Positions 40,970 to 50,157 are shown, numbered from the stretch's first letter. The stretch is 64,000 nt of DNA from an uncultured Hungatella sp. (GCA_947089145.1 CAMUJH010000014.1:1-64000), one strand, 5' to 3'. Program-made: numbers and translations. The notes: a model not told the origin generated them from the letters alone.

Positions 40970-42568
40970 CTATTTTAACAGAATCTGTCCCGACTGCAGG
41001 TGGATGTCACAGTCGCTTTCTCTCTGTTCAATAGTCATGCTGACCCGCTCGATGTTTATCTTTGTGACAGGGTAAATATTTTCGCAGATTATACTGCCCA
41101 CGCGGATTGAACGGAGGCTTTTATTTAATTCATCCAGCTCATCCAGCTTTTCCCTTTTTAACTCCCCGTATGTAGTGCGCTGATCCACTAAATCGCTGTA
41201 TTCCTTTTGGGAATCATTTCGGTGGCTTTTGCCTAATATCTGCATATTCGAAATATTTTTTCGAAGCTGCTCCAGAGTTCTGTTGATTTCTTCCAGCTCA
41301 TCATGAATCGATTTTTTCCGCCGCTCAAATTCAGCCTCCAGGCCCAGGGTAATATTGTTCACGCAGCCGGAAATATTGCCGATCTTTTTTGCATAGACGG
41401 ATTTGCCTGATGTGACGCTGCTGCCGAAAATCAGGCCCCGTCCCATAAGAGCATAGACAGATCCCTTCTCGCTGATAACGTCGCTGTCAGCAATAACACC
41501 GGCATAGACATCCTCTATGGCAGAGGCAGTCACATTCTCCATAATCAGACACTGGATTTGCTTGGCGGCTTTTAACTTTATTCTGGAAGTTCCCTTAACC
41601 TCCCCCTGTATGCAGATGGTTCCTCCGGATATAATTTTGCCGCTTCGGACGTCGCCCACGATCATAACATTGCCTGTAGCCTCAATGGCAACTTTGTCAT
41701 CTACATTTCCTCGGATATAAATATCCCCGTCAAACCGCAGATTACCTACACCGGCGTTAATGTCCTGTTCCAATACCCGCTGGCTGTGGATGGAGAAATT
41801 GTCGTTCTCCATGACCACAATGCCGCTGATATCCGACCGGAGAACAAGGCCGTCCTCAAAGACGCTGGTATATTTTCCCTGAGGCATTCGGACAGCGGCG
41901 CCTTCTCTGCCGTAAAGCGTGCTTCCGGAAACGTCAAAACCGTTTTGGGCCGGTACGGGAGGCGTGATTCGGCACAGGATCTCTCCCTCGCGGATGGTCT
42001 GAATCAGATTCTTCTTTCTGAAATCATGGCCGGCAAGCATCTCCTCCTCATCCAGTTCGGGAGTCTGCGCATATCTGCGCTCATAAAATTCTTCCAGTTT
42101 TCCGTCTATTCCATCTACAGGATATTGGCCTGTGGCAATCTTCCTGATCCGCAGGTAATCTCTGGAATTCACCAGTTCCATAACCGCATTCTGATCAATC
42201 CCAGAAGTTATGCCTTCATAGCGCATGTCTTCCAGAAAGTGTTCCTGGTCAACTTCCTTGCCGTCATTGAGCGGAGGGAGGACGCACACATATGCGCTCA
42301 TGCAGTCTGAGGAAACGTAGAACAATGACAGGACATCAACAGGCAATTGCTCCCGCTTCTGGCCCTCCACATGTTTTTTAACTTCCTTTTCCAGTATCCT
42401 GTAAAAAGGACCGGGACCGTTAGCGTTTTCTTTACTGTCCGAAAAATCATTCTGCAGGTTGGTACGGATTTTTTCCATCATTTTTAACATCTCCGGCTTT
42501 GAAGAACTGTAGCTTTCGGAATTTGATGTCATCTGCGGTTTTTTCTTAAAAAAGTTATATTTAGCCAT
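40970..42568 (-). CDS. DUF342/FapA family protein
   Basis: A 532-residue cytosolic protein. An N-terminal helical/charged region (~1-150) is followed by a FapA-type domain (GEILCRITPPVPAQNGFDVSG), a right-handed beta-helix (repeated short Val/Ile strands such as GNVMIVGDVRSGKIISGGTICIQG, ~270-400) and a C-terminal coiled coil (FERRKKSIHDELEEINRTLEQ, ~400-480). FapA proteins are linked to flagellar or polymer assembly in some species, but no flagellar genes are nearby and the role here is unknown. Confidence 0.85.
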   Translation of the reverse strand: MAKYNFFKKKPQMTSNSESYSSSKPEMLKMMEKIRTNLQNDFSDSKENANGPGPFYRILEKEVKKHVEGQKREQLPVDVLSLFYVSSDCMSAYVCVLPPLNDGKEVDQEHFLEDMRYEGITSGIDQNAVMELVNSRDYLRIRKIATGQYPVDGIDGKLEEFYERRYAQTPELDEEEMLAGHDFRKKNLIQTIREGEILCRITPPVPAQNGFDVSGSTLYGREGAAVRMPQGKYTSVFEDGLVLRSDISGIVVMENDNFSIHSQRVLEQDINAGVGNLRFDGDIYIRGNVDDKVAIEATGNVMIVGDVRSGKIISGGTICIQGEVKGTSRIKLKAAKQIQCLIMENVTASAIEDVYAGVIADSDVISEKGSVYALMGRGLIFGSSVTSGKSVYAKKIGNISGCVNNITLGLEAEFERRKKSIHDELEEINRTLEQLRKNISNMQILGKSHRNDSQKEYSDLVDQRTTYGELKREKLDELDELNKSLRSIRVGSIICENIYPVTKINIERVSMTIEQRESDCDIHLQSGQILLK

Positions 42569-42828
42569 TTTTCACACTCCAACAAACCATATAATAAGTA
42601 ACTCTTCTTATTATATTCTAAATCAGACCGGTACGCAATACTCGCAGCCATCTTTTTGCAGCAGCCGACTTTAAATGTCGGTCCAGATTACAGTCCGCCA
42701 GTGAACTGTAACGGCATCTGGAAAATAAAGAAAAAAGATGAAGAAAAAAGATCTGCAAATATGCTTCCCTTTTAGGGAAAGTCATGATAGAATAAACAGG
42801 ATAAAAACAACCGCAAACATTTTAACAT

Positions 42829-43059
42829 GATAGAGGTGCGGGATTCAAGAGTATCAGGGGATCATAGCTGAACCGCTGTTTCCTGAGAAAGGGGATTTCG
42901 CCGAAGGGCTTTTTGCCGGTTCAGGCATAAGGTTCTGGGACGACGCAGAATATGCGGCGTACTGTCACGTATGTGGAGCGCTATCTGTGTTGTCAGGTTC
43001 CAGATTTTAACACACCACAAACGCGTTTCCTTGCGGGAACAGATGTTTGTGGTGTTTTT
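42829..43059 (+). promoter_or_regulatory. lysine riboswitch (L box) with terminator platform
   Basis: The conserved L-box blocks appear in order: TAGAGGTGCG (42831-42840), AGAGTATCAGGGG, GAAAGGGGATTTCGCCGAAG, TTCTGGG, ACTGTCACGT (42961-42970), and GGAGCGCTATCTG (42975-42987). A terminator follows: ACACCACAAAC (43012-43022) pairs with GTTTGTGGTGT (43045-43055), then a T run. Lysine binding is expected to stabilise the terminator and turn off the NhaC-type gene 88 bp downstream. The 42600-42828 stretch before it shows only a small CCGAC/GTCGG stem and a weak TAGAAT -10 (42788). Confidence 0.92.
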
Positions 43060-43146
43060 ATATCCGGAAAGCACTTTGGCTGGAGCAAGGCCTGACAGCT
43101 TTCCTTAAATATAAGCGAACACAAAAAGAAAAGAGGAGAGAAAATC

Positions 43147-44769
43147 ATGTACCTGACAAAAAAGAAAGCGTTTGGCACCATAGCTGCGGCTTTCCCTTTG
43201 GCCCTGGCCTGCTGTATGACGGCCCTGGCTGCCGAGGAGGGAGTTGAGTATGTGCCGGCTGTGTATTCCACGTTCTGGGCTCTGGTGCCCCCCATTGTGG
43301 CCATCGGCCTGGCACTGATTACCAAGGAGGTTTACAGTTCCCTGTTTGTGGGAATTCTGATGGGAGGCCTTTTGTATTCAGGATTTAATTTTGAGATGAC
43401 CATTACCCATATTTTTGAGGACGGAATCATTGGCTCCCTGTCTGACAGCTATAATGTTGGCATCCTGGTATTTCTTGTAATCCTGGGGGCCATGGTGTGC
43501 CTGATGAACAAAGCAGGAGGCTCTGCTGCTTTTGGGCAGTTTGCTGCTTCCAAGATTCACAACCGTGTAGGAGCCCAATTGGCAACCATCCTTCTGGGGG
43601 TCCTGATTTTTATCGACGATTATTTTAACTGCCTTACAGTGGGAAGCGTTATGAGGCCTGTAACAGATAAATTTAAGGTGTCCAGGGCTAAACTGTCTTA
43701 TCTGATCGACGCCACGGCGGCTCCGGTATGCATCATTGCCCCCATTTCTTCGTGGGCAGCGGCAGTTACGGGATTCGTAGAGGGGGAGGACGGATTTTCT
43801 ATTTTCATGAGGGCCATCCCATACAATTTTTATGCCATCCTGACCATTGTGATGATGGTGGGCATGGTTCTTATGAAAGAGGAATTTGGCTCCATGAAGG
43901 TTCATGAGACTAATGCGCTGAAAGGGGATCTGTACACAACGCCGGGGCGTCCCTACGGCTTGGCAAAGGAGGAAGCTGTGGAGGCAAAGGGAACGGTAAT
44001 GGATCTTTTGATTCCCATTATTTCCCTGATTATCTGCTGCGTGATTGGAATGCTGTATACTGGAGGATTCTTCTCAGGGACGGATTTTGTCACTGCGTTT
44101 TCGGAATCAGATGCCTCCCTGGGCCTTACATACGGAAGCTTTTTCGGACTGCTGATTACCATCGGACTTTATCAGATCCGCCGCGTGCTGAAGTTTTCTG
44201 AATGCATGGCCTGTATACCGGAAGGCTTTAAAGCCATGGTTCCAGCCATTATGATTTTGACGTTTGCCTGGTCTTTAAAGGCCATGACAGACAGCCTGGG
44301 GGCGGATGTATATGTGGCAGGCGTGGTGGAGGCCAGTGCGAAAGGATTCCTTAATTTCCTTCCTGCGATTATTTTCGTGGTGGGATGTCTTCTGGCGTTT
44401 GCCACAGGGACTTCATGGGGAACGTTTGGAATCCTGATTCCCATTGTTGTGGCAGTATTCCAGAACAGCAATCCTCAGCTGATGATCATATCCATCTCCG
44501 CATGCATGGCAGGGGCAGTGTGCGGGGATCACTGTTCTCCTATTTCTGATACCACGATTATGGCTTCAGCGGGAGCCCAGTGCGAACATGTGAACCATGT
44601 GACAACCCAGCTGCCCTATGCGGTGACTGCTGCTGCTGTATCTTTTGTAACCTATATTGTGGCGGGGGTTGTGCAGAGCGCCTGGATTGCCCTTCCGACA
44701 GGCATTTTGCTGATGGTGGGGGTCCTGTTTGCGATAAAGCTGCGGGGAAACACAGTTGCAGAAGAATAG
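43147..44769 (+). CDS. lysW: NhaC-superfamily transporter, probable lysine carrier (LysW type)
   Basis: A 540-residue polytopic membrane protein of the NhaC Na+/H+ antiporter superfamily with 11-13 hydrophobic spans. Motifs include FIDDYFNCLTVGSVM and SISACMAGAVCGDHCSPISDTTIMASAG, the family's paired conserved regions. The lysine riboswitch directly upstream marks it as the LysW-like group, predicted by comparative genomics to import lysine; sequence alone would say antiporter. An unusual signal-like N-terminus (FPLALACCMTALAAEE) precedes the first span. It ends in the terminator at 44812. Confidence 0.88.
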   Translation: MYLTKKKAFGTIAAAFPLALACCMTALAAEEGVEYVPAVYSTFWALVPPIVAIGLALITKEVYSSLFVGILMGGLLYSGFNFEMTITHIFEDGIIGSLSDSYNVGILVFLVILGAMVCLMNKAGGSAAFGQFAASKIHNRVGAQLATILLGVLIFIDDYFNCLTVGSVMRPVTDKFKVSRAKLSYLIDATAAPVCIIAPISSWAAAVTGFVEGEDGFSIFMRAIPYNFYAILTIVMMVGMVLMKEEFGSMKVHETNALKGDLYTTPGRPYGLAKEEAVEAKGTVMDLLIPIISLIICCVIGMLYTGGFFSGTDFVTAFSESDASLGLTYGSFFGLLITIGLYQIRRVLKFSECMACIPEGFKAMVPAIMILTFAWSLKAMTDSLGADVYVAGVVEASAKGFLNFLPAIIFVVGCLLAFATGTSWGTFGILIPIVVAVFQNSNPQLMIISISACMAGAVCGDHCSPISDTTIMASAGAQCEHVNHVTTQLPYAVTAAAVSFVTYIVAGVVQSAWIALPTGILLMVGVLFAIKLRGNTVAEE

Positions 44770-44811
44770 AAGCTGCTGCCAAGAGGCGTATTAAAACAGA
44801 ACAAGATCCCA

Positions 44812-44852
44812 GATCCCGGAAGTCCGCCAAAAAGCGGGTTCCGGGATTTTTA
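44812..44852 (+). terminator. intrinsic terminator of the lysine-transporter gene
   Basis: Stem ATCCCGGAA-GTCCGC with GCGGG-TTCCGGGAT, loop CAAAAA-like, then TTTTTATAG. Its 3' flank (GGGATTTTTATAGTAA, 44843-44858) recurs exactly at the end of repeat A4 (44952-44967). Confidence 0.85.
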
Positions 44853-44857
44853 TAGTA

Positions 44858-44967
44858 AACCCCCACGCGCCCGGCCGGGGAGGCATCATCCCCCATGAAA
44901 GTCCGGCGGGCGCATTTGGCATCCCAGAATGCGTGCCGCCTATTCGGCGGCGGGATTTTTATAGTAA
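44858..44967 (+). repeat. family A dispersed repeat, copy A4
   Basis: Core GGCGGGCGCATTTGGCATCC at 44905-44924, third hairpin GCCGCCTATTCGGCGGC followed by GGGATTTTTATAG, which looks like an intrinsic terminator. It is bracketed by a 16-nt direct repeat (44843-44858 and 44952-44967), the first copy of which is the 3' side of the preceding gene's terminator. Confidence 0.92.
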
Positions 44968-45043
44968 CCTATAGATTTTTTGCCTTTCGAGGCGATTGGC
45001 ATAGAAAAAGGCATGAGTTTTTGATAGACAGGTTATTTTGTGG

Positions 45044-45072
45044 TTGTCACATTTTTCCTGTTGTGCTAAACT
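45044..45072 (+). promoter_or_regulatory. promoter of the DUF4321 gene
   Basis: -35 TTGTCA (45044-45049), 17-bp spacer, -10 TAAACT (45067-45072), 18 bp before the start codon. Confidence 0.65.
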
Positions 45073-45089
45073 AAAGTGAGAAGAGAGGA

Positions 45090-45350
45090 ATGAAAAAGAT
45101 GGGTTATAAAAGCTTTTGGGTTTTATTAGTACTTTTACTGTCCGGGATTGTGCTGGGAAGCTTTATAGGGGATGTGGCACAGAATATTCCCGGATTGTCG
45201 TGGCTGAACTTTGGACAGTCATTTGGACTTGATTCACCGCTTGTTGTCAATCTCGGAGTGATTGTCATTACATTTGGACTAACCATTCGGATTACAATGG
45301 CCAGTATCATTGGCGTAGCCCTGGCTCTGATTATTTACCGGATGATTTAG
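45090..45350 (+). CDS. DUF4321 domain membrane protein
   Basis: An 86-residue membrane protein with two hydrophobic spans (FWVLLVLLLSGIVLGSFIGD near the N-terminus; VVNLGVIVITFGLTIRITMASIIGVALALIIY at the C-terminus) separated by a Gly/Asn-rich loop. The GIVLGSFIG and FGLTIRI patterns are those of DUF4321 proteins, common in spore-formers and of unknown role. ATG at 45090 or 45099. A terminator follows directly. Confidence 0.83.
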   Translation: MKKMGYKSFWVLLVLLLSGIVLGSFIGDVAQNIPGLSWLNFGQSFGLDSPLVVNLGVIVITFGLTIRITMASIIGVALALIIYRMI

Positions 45351-45377
45351 GGCGCTGCCTTGCAGGCGCCTTTTTTG
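45351..45377 (+). terminator. intrinsic terminator of the DUF4321 gene
   Basis: GGCGC-TGCCTTGCAG-GCGCC stem-loop followed by six T (45371-45376), immediately after the stop codon. The following stretch to 45639 holds a CTGCGC/GCGCAG stem (45471-45486) and no supported gene. Confidence 0.85.
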
Positions 45378-45639
45378 CTTTGCAGAGTGCGTTTTGTAAA
45401 GCAAAATCCTTCGAGGAATGTACAGTATCAGGGCTGTTTACAGAACGAAAACGGCGGCTGCCGCTGCCGCAGCTGCGCTTAGGCGCAGGAACCCGGTGTG
45501 ACAGCATCTTTATATCTGAAGGAGGTGTGGTTAAAAAAGGTTACAGGTTACATAGGAATTATGAATTTTCAGGGAGAATCTGAGGGGGAAGTTTGTATTT
45601 TCAAAATCGAAATAAGGCGAAACTTGCGGTCGATATTCG

Positions 45640-45669
45640 TTGCAAGCAGGGAAAACGACAGACTATAAT
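45640..45669 (+). promoter_or_regulatory. promoter of spo0A
   Basis: -35 TTGCAA (45640-45645), 18-bp spacer, perfect -10 TATAAT (45664-45669). AGGCGAA (45615-45621), one base off the Spo0A-box TGNCGAA, lies about 20 bp upstream of the -35, consistent with autoregulation but weak evidence. Confidence 0.6.
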
Positions 45670-45699
45670 ACATCTTACCAGCGAAAAGGAGGACACAAA

Positions 45700-46509
45700 A
45701 TGACAGCATTAAACGTTGCAATTGCAGAGGATAACCCGAAAACCATGGAATTATTGAAGGATATGCTGAAAAATGAAGACGGAATCGAAGTGGTGGGAAA
45801 TGCAAAAACAGGCGATGAAGCTTACAAGATGATTGTGGATTCAAAGCCGGATGTGGTGCTTCTGGATGTGATCATGCCGGGAATGGACGGCGTGGAGGTA
45901 ATGGAAAAGGTGAAAACAGAAGGCAATTTAGATAAAAATCCCTGCTTTATCGTAGTATCAGCGGCTGGAAGCGAGAATGTGACCGAGGACGCATTCAGCA
46001 TAGGAGCCAGTTATTTCATTATGAAGCCTTTTAACAAAGAGGTGCTGGTGGACAAGATACGCCGGATCGGCGGCCGCGGGAGAAAATCCAGAGGACTGAA
46101 CCTGGCAGGGACCCGCAAGGTGAAGCCCTTTGAGAGCATGCTGGATTATATGGAGCAGAACCTGGAAAATGACGTGACGCAGATTCTTCATGAGATTGGC
46201 GTTCCGGCCCACATTAAAGGATATCAGTATTTAAGGGATGCCATTACCATTTCTGTTGAGGATCAGGAGATGCTGACTTCTGTGACCAAAGTGCTTTACC
46301 CCAGCATTGCAAAAAAGCATCAGACGACCCCAAGCCGTGTGGAACGGGCGATCCGTCACGCCATTGAGGTGGCATGGAGCCGGGGAAGCATGGACACTAT
46401 CAATGCTATTTTCGGATATACGGTAAGCAACGGAAAAGGAAAACCTACCAATTCGGAATTCATTGCACTTCTTTCTGATAAAATCCGTCTGGACTATAAA
46501 AGATTGTAG
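45700..46509 (+). CDS. spo0A: sporulation transcription factor Spo0A
   Basis: A 269-residue response regulator that commits cells to sporulation. The receiver domain (1-~125) has the acidic pocket (AIAEDN), phospho-acceptor Asp in [13 protein letters not shown] and Lys in IMKPFN. The C-terminal Spo0A domain contains [17 protein letters not shown] and the recognition helix region [28 protein letters not shown] lies 7 nt before the ATG at 45700. SpoIVB, its usual upstream neighbour in clostridia, is absent; DUF4321 takes that place. Confidence 0.97.
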   Translation: MTALNVAIAEDNPKTMELLKDMLKNEDGIEVVGNAKTGDEAYKMIVDSKPDVVLLDVIMPGMDGVEVMEKVKTEGNLDKNPCFIVVSAAGSENVTEDAFSIGASYFIMKPFNKEVLVDKIRRIGGRGRKSRGLNLAGTRKVKPFESMLDYMEQNLENDVTQILHEIGVPAHIKGYQYLRDAITISVEDQEMLTSVTKVLYPSIAKKHQTTPSRVERAIRHAIEVAWSRGSMDTINAIFGYTVSNGKGKPTNSEFIALLSDKIRLDYKRL

Positions 46510-46650
46510 GAATGGGGGCGCTACATAGGGATGCCGAAGGAAGCATGGCTCCGACTGTGCAGATTGCACAAAATTATTGCGGCTTATCTGGTTTGGATTG
46601 CGGTTAGAAACCAATAATGACAAAAACAGCTGCAAAATACAAGAATGTAC

Positions 46651-46679
46651 TTCCTAAAATCCCAAAAATGTTGTATACT
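46651..46679 (+). promoter_or_regulatory. promoter of glgA
   Basis: -10 TATACT (46674-46679) with a weak -35 TTCCTA (46651-46656) at 17 bp. Confidence 0.5.
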
Positions 46680-46737
46680 AAGGCTATTAAAGTATGAAGG
46701 GTTGCGAGATTCGCTCCAAATGAGGAGGTTATTTCAA

Positions 46738-48183
46738 ATGAAAAAGATTTTGTTTGTTGCTTCAGAGGCTGTGCCTTTTATTAAAACCGGCGGGCTGGCG
46801 GATGTTGTCGGTTCTCTGCCTAAGTGTTTTAATAAGGAGTATTATGATGTGAGAGTCATGATTCCGAAGTATCTCTGCATTAAGCAGGAGTGGCGGGACA
46901 AGATGGACTACATTGACCATTTCTATATGGATTATATGGGACAGAGCCGCTATGTTGGAATCATGCATTATGAGCATGAGGGAATCCATTTCTATTTTAT
47001 TGACAATGAAGGATATTTTTCCGGTCCGAAGCCATATGGGGATTGGCTGTATGATCTGGAGAAGTTTTCATTCTTCTGCAATGCAGCCCTTTCTGCGCTG
47101 CCGGTCATCGGATTCCAGCCGGATGTGGTACACTGCCATGACTGGCAGACAGGCTTGATCCCTGTTTACCTGAAAGACCGTTTCCGCGGTGGTGAGTTCT
47201 TCTGCAATATGAAGTCCGTATTCACCATCCATAACCTGAAATTCCAGGGCGTGTGGGACGTAAAGACCATCCAGAGATTTTCAGGGCTTTCCGATTACTA
47301 TTTTGCACCGGATAAGCTGGAGGCTTATAAGGACGGCAATCTGCTCAAAGGCGGCGTGGTATTTGCAGATGCCATTACTACTGTAAGCGACACTTATGCG
47401 GAAGAGATTAAGATGCCGTTTTACGGGGAGGGCCTGGACGGACTTATGAGAGCCCGTTCCGGGAGTTTAAGAGGAATTGTCAACGGCATTGATTATGACG
47501 ATTTCAACCCTGCTACCGATTCCATGATCGAGCAGGTTTATGATGCCAGGAATTTCCGCAAGGAGAAGATTAAGAACAAAAGAGCCCTTCAAAGGGAATT
47601 GGGTCTGGACGAGGATGACGGCCGGATGATGATCGGCGTTGTATCCAGGCTTACGGATCAGAAGGGATTTGATCTGATCCAATATGTGATGGAGGACTTG
47701 TGCAGCGATGCCATTCAGCTGGTGGTTTTGGGAACCGGCGAGGAGCGCTATGAGAACATGTTCCGCCATTTTGCGTGGAAATATCCGGGCAAGGTAGCTG
47801 CGCTGATTTATTATTCCGAGCCTATGTCTCACAAGGTTTATGCGGCTTCAGATGCGTTTTTAATGCCGTCCCTGTTTGAGCCTTGCGGCCTGAGCCAGCT
47901 GATGGCTCTGCGCTACGGCACGGTTCCCATTGTCAGAGAGACAGGAGGGCTAAAAGACACAGTTGAGCCATATAATGAATTTGAGGGCACGGGCACAGGA
48001 TTCTCATTTACTAATTATAATGCCCATGAGATGCTGGCGTCTGTCAGATATGCGGAGAGAATCTACTATGACAAGAAGCGGGAGTGGAATAAGCTGATTG
48101 ACAGAGCCATGGCTAAGGATTATTCCTGGAATGCTTCGGCGCTTAAGTACCAGGAACTGTATGACTGGCTGATAGGCTATTGA
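46738..48183 (+). CDS. glgA: glycogen (starch) synthase
   Basis: A 481-residue GT5 glycosyltransferase that extends alpha-1,4-glucan using ADP-glucose. Motifs: KTGGLADVVGSLPK (ADP-glucose binding, residues ~15-28), CHDWQTGLIPVYLK, IVNGIDYDDFNP, VSRLTDQKGFDL, and the C-terminal PSLFEPCGLSQLMALRYGT with the E-x7-E pair. The ATG at 46738 has AGGAGG at 10 nt. A run-in frame from 46645 includes the promoter and is not used. The other glg genes are not in the window. Confidence 0.96.
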   Translation: MKKILFVASEAVPFIKTGGLADVVGSLPKCFNKEYYDVRVMIPKYLCIKQEWRDKMDYIDHFYMDYMGQSRYVGIMHYEHEGIHFYFIDNEGYFSGPKPYGDWLYDLEKFSFFCNAALSALPVIGFQPDVVHCHDWQTGLIPVYLKDRFRGGEFFCNMKSVFTIHNLKFQGVWDVKTIQRFSGLSDYYFAPDKLEAYKDGNLLKGGVVFADAITTVSDTYAEEIKMPFYGEGLDGLMRARSGSLRGIVNGIDYDDFNPATDSMIEQVYDARNFRKEKIKNKRALQRELGLDEDDGRMMIGVVSRLTDQKGFDLIQYVMEDLCSDAIQLVVLGTGEERYENMFRHFAWKYPGKVAALIYYSEPMSHKVYAASDAFLMPSLFEPCGLSQLMALRYGTVPIVRETGGLKDTVEPYNEFEGTGTGFSFTNYNAHEMLASVRYAERIYYDKKREWNKLIDRAMAKDYSWNASALKYQELYDWLIGY

Positions 48184-48224
48184 AAAGGGCTGCTTATAAA
48201 CAATGATTAAATGGCAATAAGGCG

Positions 48225-48272
48225 GTTTGGCATAGTGAGTGTGCGGTTACCCGCACGGATACTGTGCCAAAC
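48225..48272 (+). terminator. strong stem-loop after glgA
   Basis: Outer arms GTTTGGCATAGT/ACTGTGCCAAAC (12 bp, one wobble) and an inner perfect GTGCGG-TTAC-CCGCAC hairpin, 42 bp after the stop. No run of T follows (TGTCTGTTTG), so this is a structural element or weak terminator. Confidence 0.55.
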
Positions 48273-48321
48273 TGTCTGTTTGTAATCAGAGCGCATGGTA
48301 TTTTGGGGAAGGAAACAGGGA

Positions 48322-48858
48322 ATGAGCAGGGAGAGAATGAGGAAAGAAGAGCTTTTGCAGAAAAGCGCCCGATGGAGCAGGGACGAGGAATATATGGCAT
48401 GCGTTCGGGATATCTTAGAAAATAAGGTGTTTCAGTCCATGGATCAGTTTATCCAGCATGGCCATACTACCTGCAAGGAACATTGCATTCAGGTTTCTTA
48501 TATTGCCTTTGAGATATGCAAAAACAGAGGATGGGACAGCCGATCAGCGGCCAGAGCCGGGCTGCTTCATGATCTGTTTTTGTACGACTGGCATACTCAT
48601 GCCAGGGAGACAGGAGAACACTTTCACGGATTCACCCATCCCAGGGTGGCCATGAACAACGCTGTGAAATACTTTCAGGTAACAGAAAAGGAACAGGACA
48701 TAATTTTGAGGCACATGTGGCCGTTAACGCCCATACCGCCTAAGTCCCGGGAGGGGTATGCGATTTTGTATGCAGATAAGCTGTGCGGGCTCACGGAATT
48801 TTTTGGCCATGCCAAAGACTGGCTTATTGTGGCGGTCTGGCCGAAACAGATGGGATGA
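48322..48858 (+). CDS. HD domain phosphohydrolase-like protein
   Basis: A 178-residue protein with an HD-type metal site: HTTCKEHCIQV (His), AGLLHDLFLYDW (the HD pair, ~85-97), and ILYADKLCGL (Asp). Such domains hydrolyse nucleotides or other phosphoesters. The ATG at 48322 follows GGGGAAGGA; an ATG at 48295 is less well placed. It lies after glgA and before a membrane phosphatase-like gene; no pathway link is evident. Confidence 0.85.
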   Translation: MSRERMRKEELLQKSARWSRDEEYMACVRDILENKVFQSMDQFIQHGHTTCKEHCIQVSYIAFEICKNRGWDSRSAARAGLLHDLFLYDWHTHARETGEHFHGFTHPRVAMNNAVKYFQVTEKEQDIILRHMWPLTPIPPKSREGYAILYADKLCGLTEFFGHAKDWLIVAVWPKQMG

Positions 48859-48957
48859 GAGTATGATTCCGGAAAAGGGCTGCAGGCACATGGTTGAGAT
48901 TTTTGGAAATTCTTAAGATGGATAGGCCGAAAAGGCCTGGAGTGACAGGAGAATACG

Positions 48958-49416
48958 ATGGATATATGGCAGGAAATGCTTGAGAATCAGATATTAGTCA
49001 GTTCAGTGACCGGCTGGGTGGTGGCCCAGGTACTGAAAACCATGATTGACTGTACTCTGAATCACGGTTTTTCTCCAGAGCGTCTTGTGGGATCAGGAGG
49101 AATGCCCAGCTCCCACTCTTCGACCGTTTGCGCTCTGGTAGTTTCCAGCGGAATCTGCTGTGGCGTGTCATCACCGGAATTTGCAGTCAGCTTTGTTTTG
49201 GCGGCAGTAGTGATGTATGATGCCATAGGAGTGCGGCAGGAGACAGGGAAGCAGGCCAAGCTTCTCAACATGATCTTGGAGCAGGATTTTTTTAAACTGA
49301 ACAATCACGAATTCCAGAAGAAACTGAAAGAGTTCGTTGGACATACGCCCCTGCAGGTGTTTGCAGGTGCGGTTTTGGGGATTGCAATTGCCTTGCTGAT
49401 AAATATGGCTTACTAA
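48958..49416 (+). CDS. divergent PAP2 (DUF212) family membrane protein
   Basis: A 152-residue membrane protein of the divergent PAP2 family, with GSGGMPSSHSSTVCAL (motif with the catalytic-type His), YDAIGVRQETGKQAKLLN and VGHTPLQVFAGAVLGI, in the expected order and with about four membrane spans. It is predicted to act on acid anhydride or lipid phosphate bonds. AGGAG precedes the ATG. Confidence 0.88.
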   Translation: MDIWQEMLENQILVSSVTGWVVAQVLKTMIDCTLNHGFSPERLVGSGGMPSSHSSTVCALVVSSGICCGVSSPEFAVSFVLAAVVMYDAIGVRQETGKQAKLLNMILEQDFFKLNNHEFQKKLKEFVGHTPLQVFAGAVLGIAIALLINMAY

Positions 49417-49460
49417 ACAACAAAATAAAAGAATATTAAAAAAACGTTAAGATATTATAC

Positions 49461-49489
49461 TTGTGTTTTAAAACAAGATGCGATATACT
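49461..49489 (+). promoter_or_regulatory. promoter of the CmpB-like membrane protein gene
   Basis: -35 TTGTGT (49461-49466), 17-bp spacer, -10 TATACT (49484-49489). A TTTTAAAA palindrome lies in the spacer. Confidence 0.55.
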
Positions 49490-49551
49490 CTAACATGTGA
49501 AATATTACCATGCCTGCTGGATATCTGCAGGCGTTTTGCGTGGAGGGAAGT

Positions 49552-50109
49552 ATGAATGTGTATTATATGATTAACTGGTTTTTTCTCTGCAGCTTACTGG
49601 GGTATCTGCTGGAATGCGTGGTTCTCACCTATGAAAACCGCACTCCGGTTCTGAACCGGGGGTTTGGCCATGGGCCTTTTTGCATCATTTACGGTTTCGG
49701 GGCTGTCGGAGCCAATTTTCTTTTAAGCCCTTTGGCGGACAGCACGGTGAAACTGTACATGGCAGCCATGATTATGGCCACGGTTATGGAACTGGTGACT
49801 GCCAGGGCCATGATCCGGCTGTTCGGCAGTTTCTGGTGGGACTACAGCATGAAGAAGTTTAATTATAAAGGGATCATCTGCCTGGAAAGCAGCCTTGGAT
49901 GGGGGCTTTTGGGGATCGTGTATTTCCGGTTCCTTAACGGGTTTTTGATGCATCTGGCCGGTTTTGTGCCTCAAAGGTTTGAGAAGAGGCTGGCAGTGAC
50001 CCTGGTGTTGTTTTATCTGACGGATTTCTTATGGTGCCTGCGGCATCAGATACGAACCCGGGGAGAGGAGCAAAAGCAGGTCATAGGGAGGTTAAGCGTT
50101 CGTCCGTAA
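49552..50109 (+). CDS. putative ABC-transporter-permease-like membrane protein (CmpB family)
   Basis: A 185-residue integral membrane protein with about five spans. The start YMINWFFLCSLLGYLLECVVLT, then NRGFGHGPFCIIYGFGAVGA, and later WWDYSMKKFNYKGIICLESSLGWG, are hallmarks of the 'putative ABC transporter permease' family PF06541, common in clostridia. There is no ATPase nearby and the transport role is not proven. ATG at 49552 with GGAGGGA. Confidence 0.82.
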   Translation: MNVYYMINWFFLCSLLGYLLECVVLTYENRTPVLNRGFGHGPFCIIYGFGAVGANFLLSPLADSTVKLYMAAMIMATVMELVTARAMIRLFGSFWWDYSMKKFNYKGIICLESSLGWGLLGIVYFRFLNGFLMHLAGFVPQRFEKRLAVTLVLFYLTDFLWCLRHQIRTRGEEQKQVIGRLSVRP

Positions 50110-50138
50110 GCGGAAAGCGGGGCGGACGCCTTTTTATT
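50095..50138 (+). terminator. intrinsic terminator of the CmpB-like gene
   Basis: Arms GCGTTCGTCCG... and CGGACGCC close a GCGGAAAGC-containing loop and are followed by TTTTTATTTT. The hairpin overlaps the last codons and stop. Confidence 0.75.
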
Positions 50139-50157
50139 TTGCATAGGAGGAAATGCA

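Noticed and set aside
45380-45583. 67-residue frame between DUF4321 and spo0A, ending VVKKGYRLHRNYEF
   Set aside because: A good AAGGAGG precedes only its last 18 codons; the rest is Arg/Leu-rich and lies beyond a terminator. Not enough for a gene.
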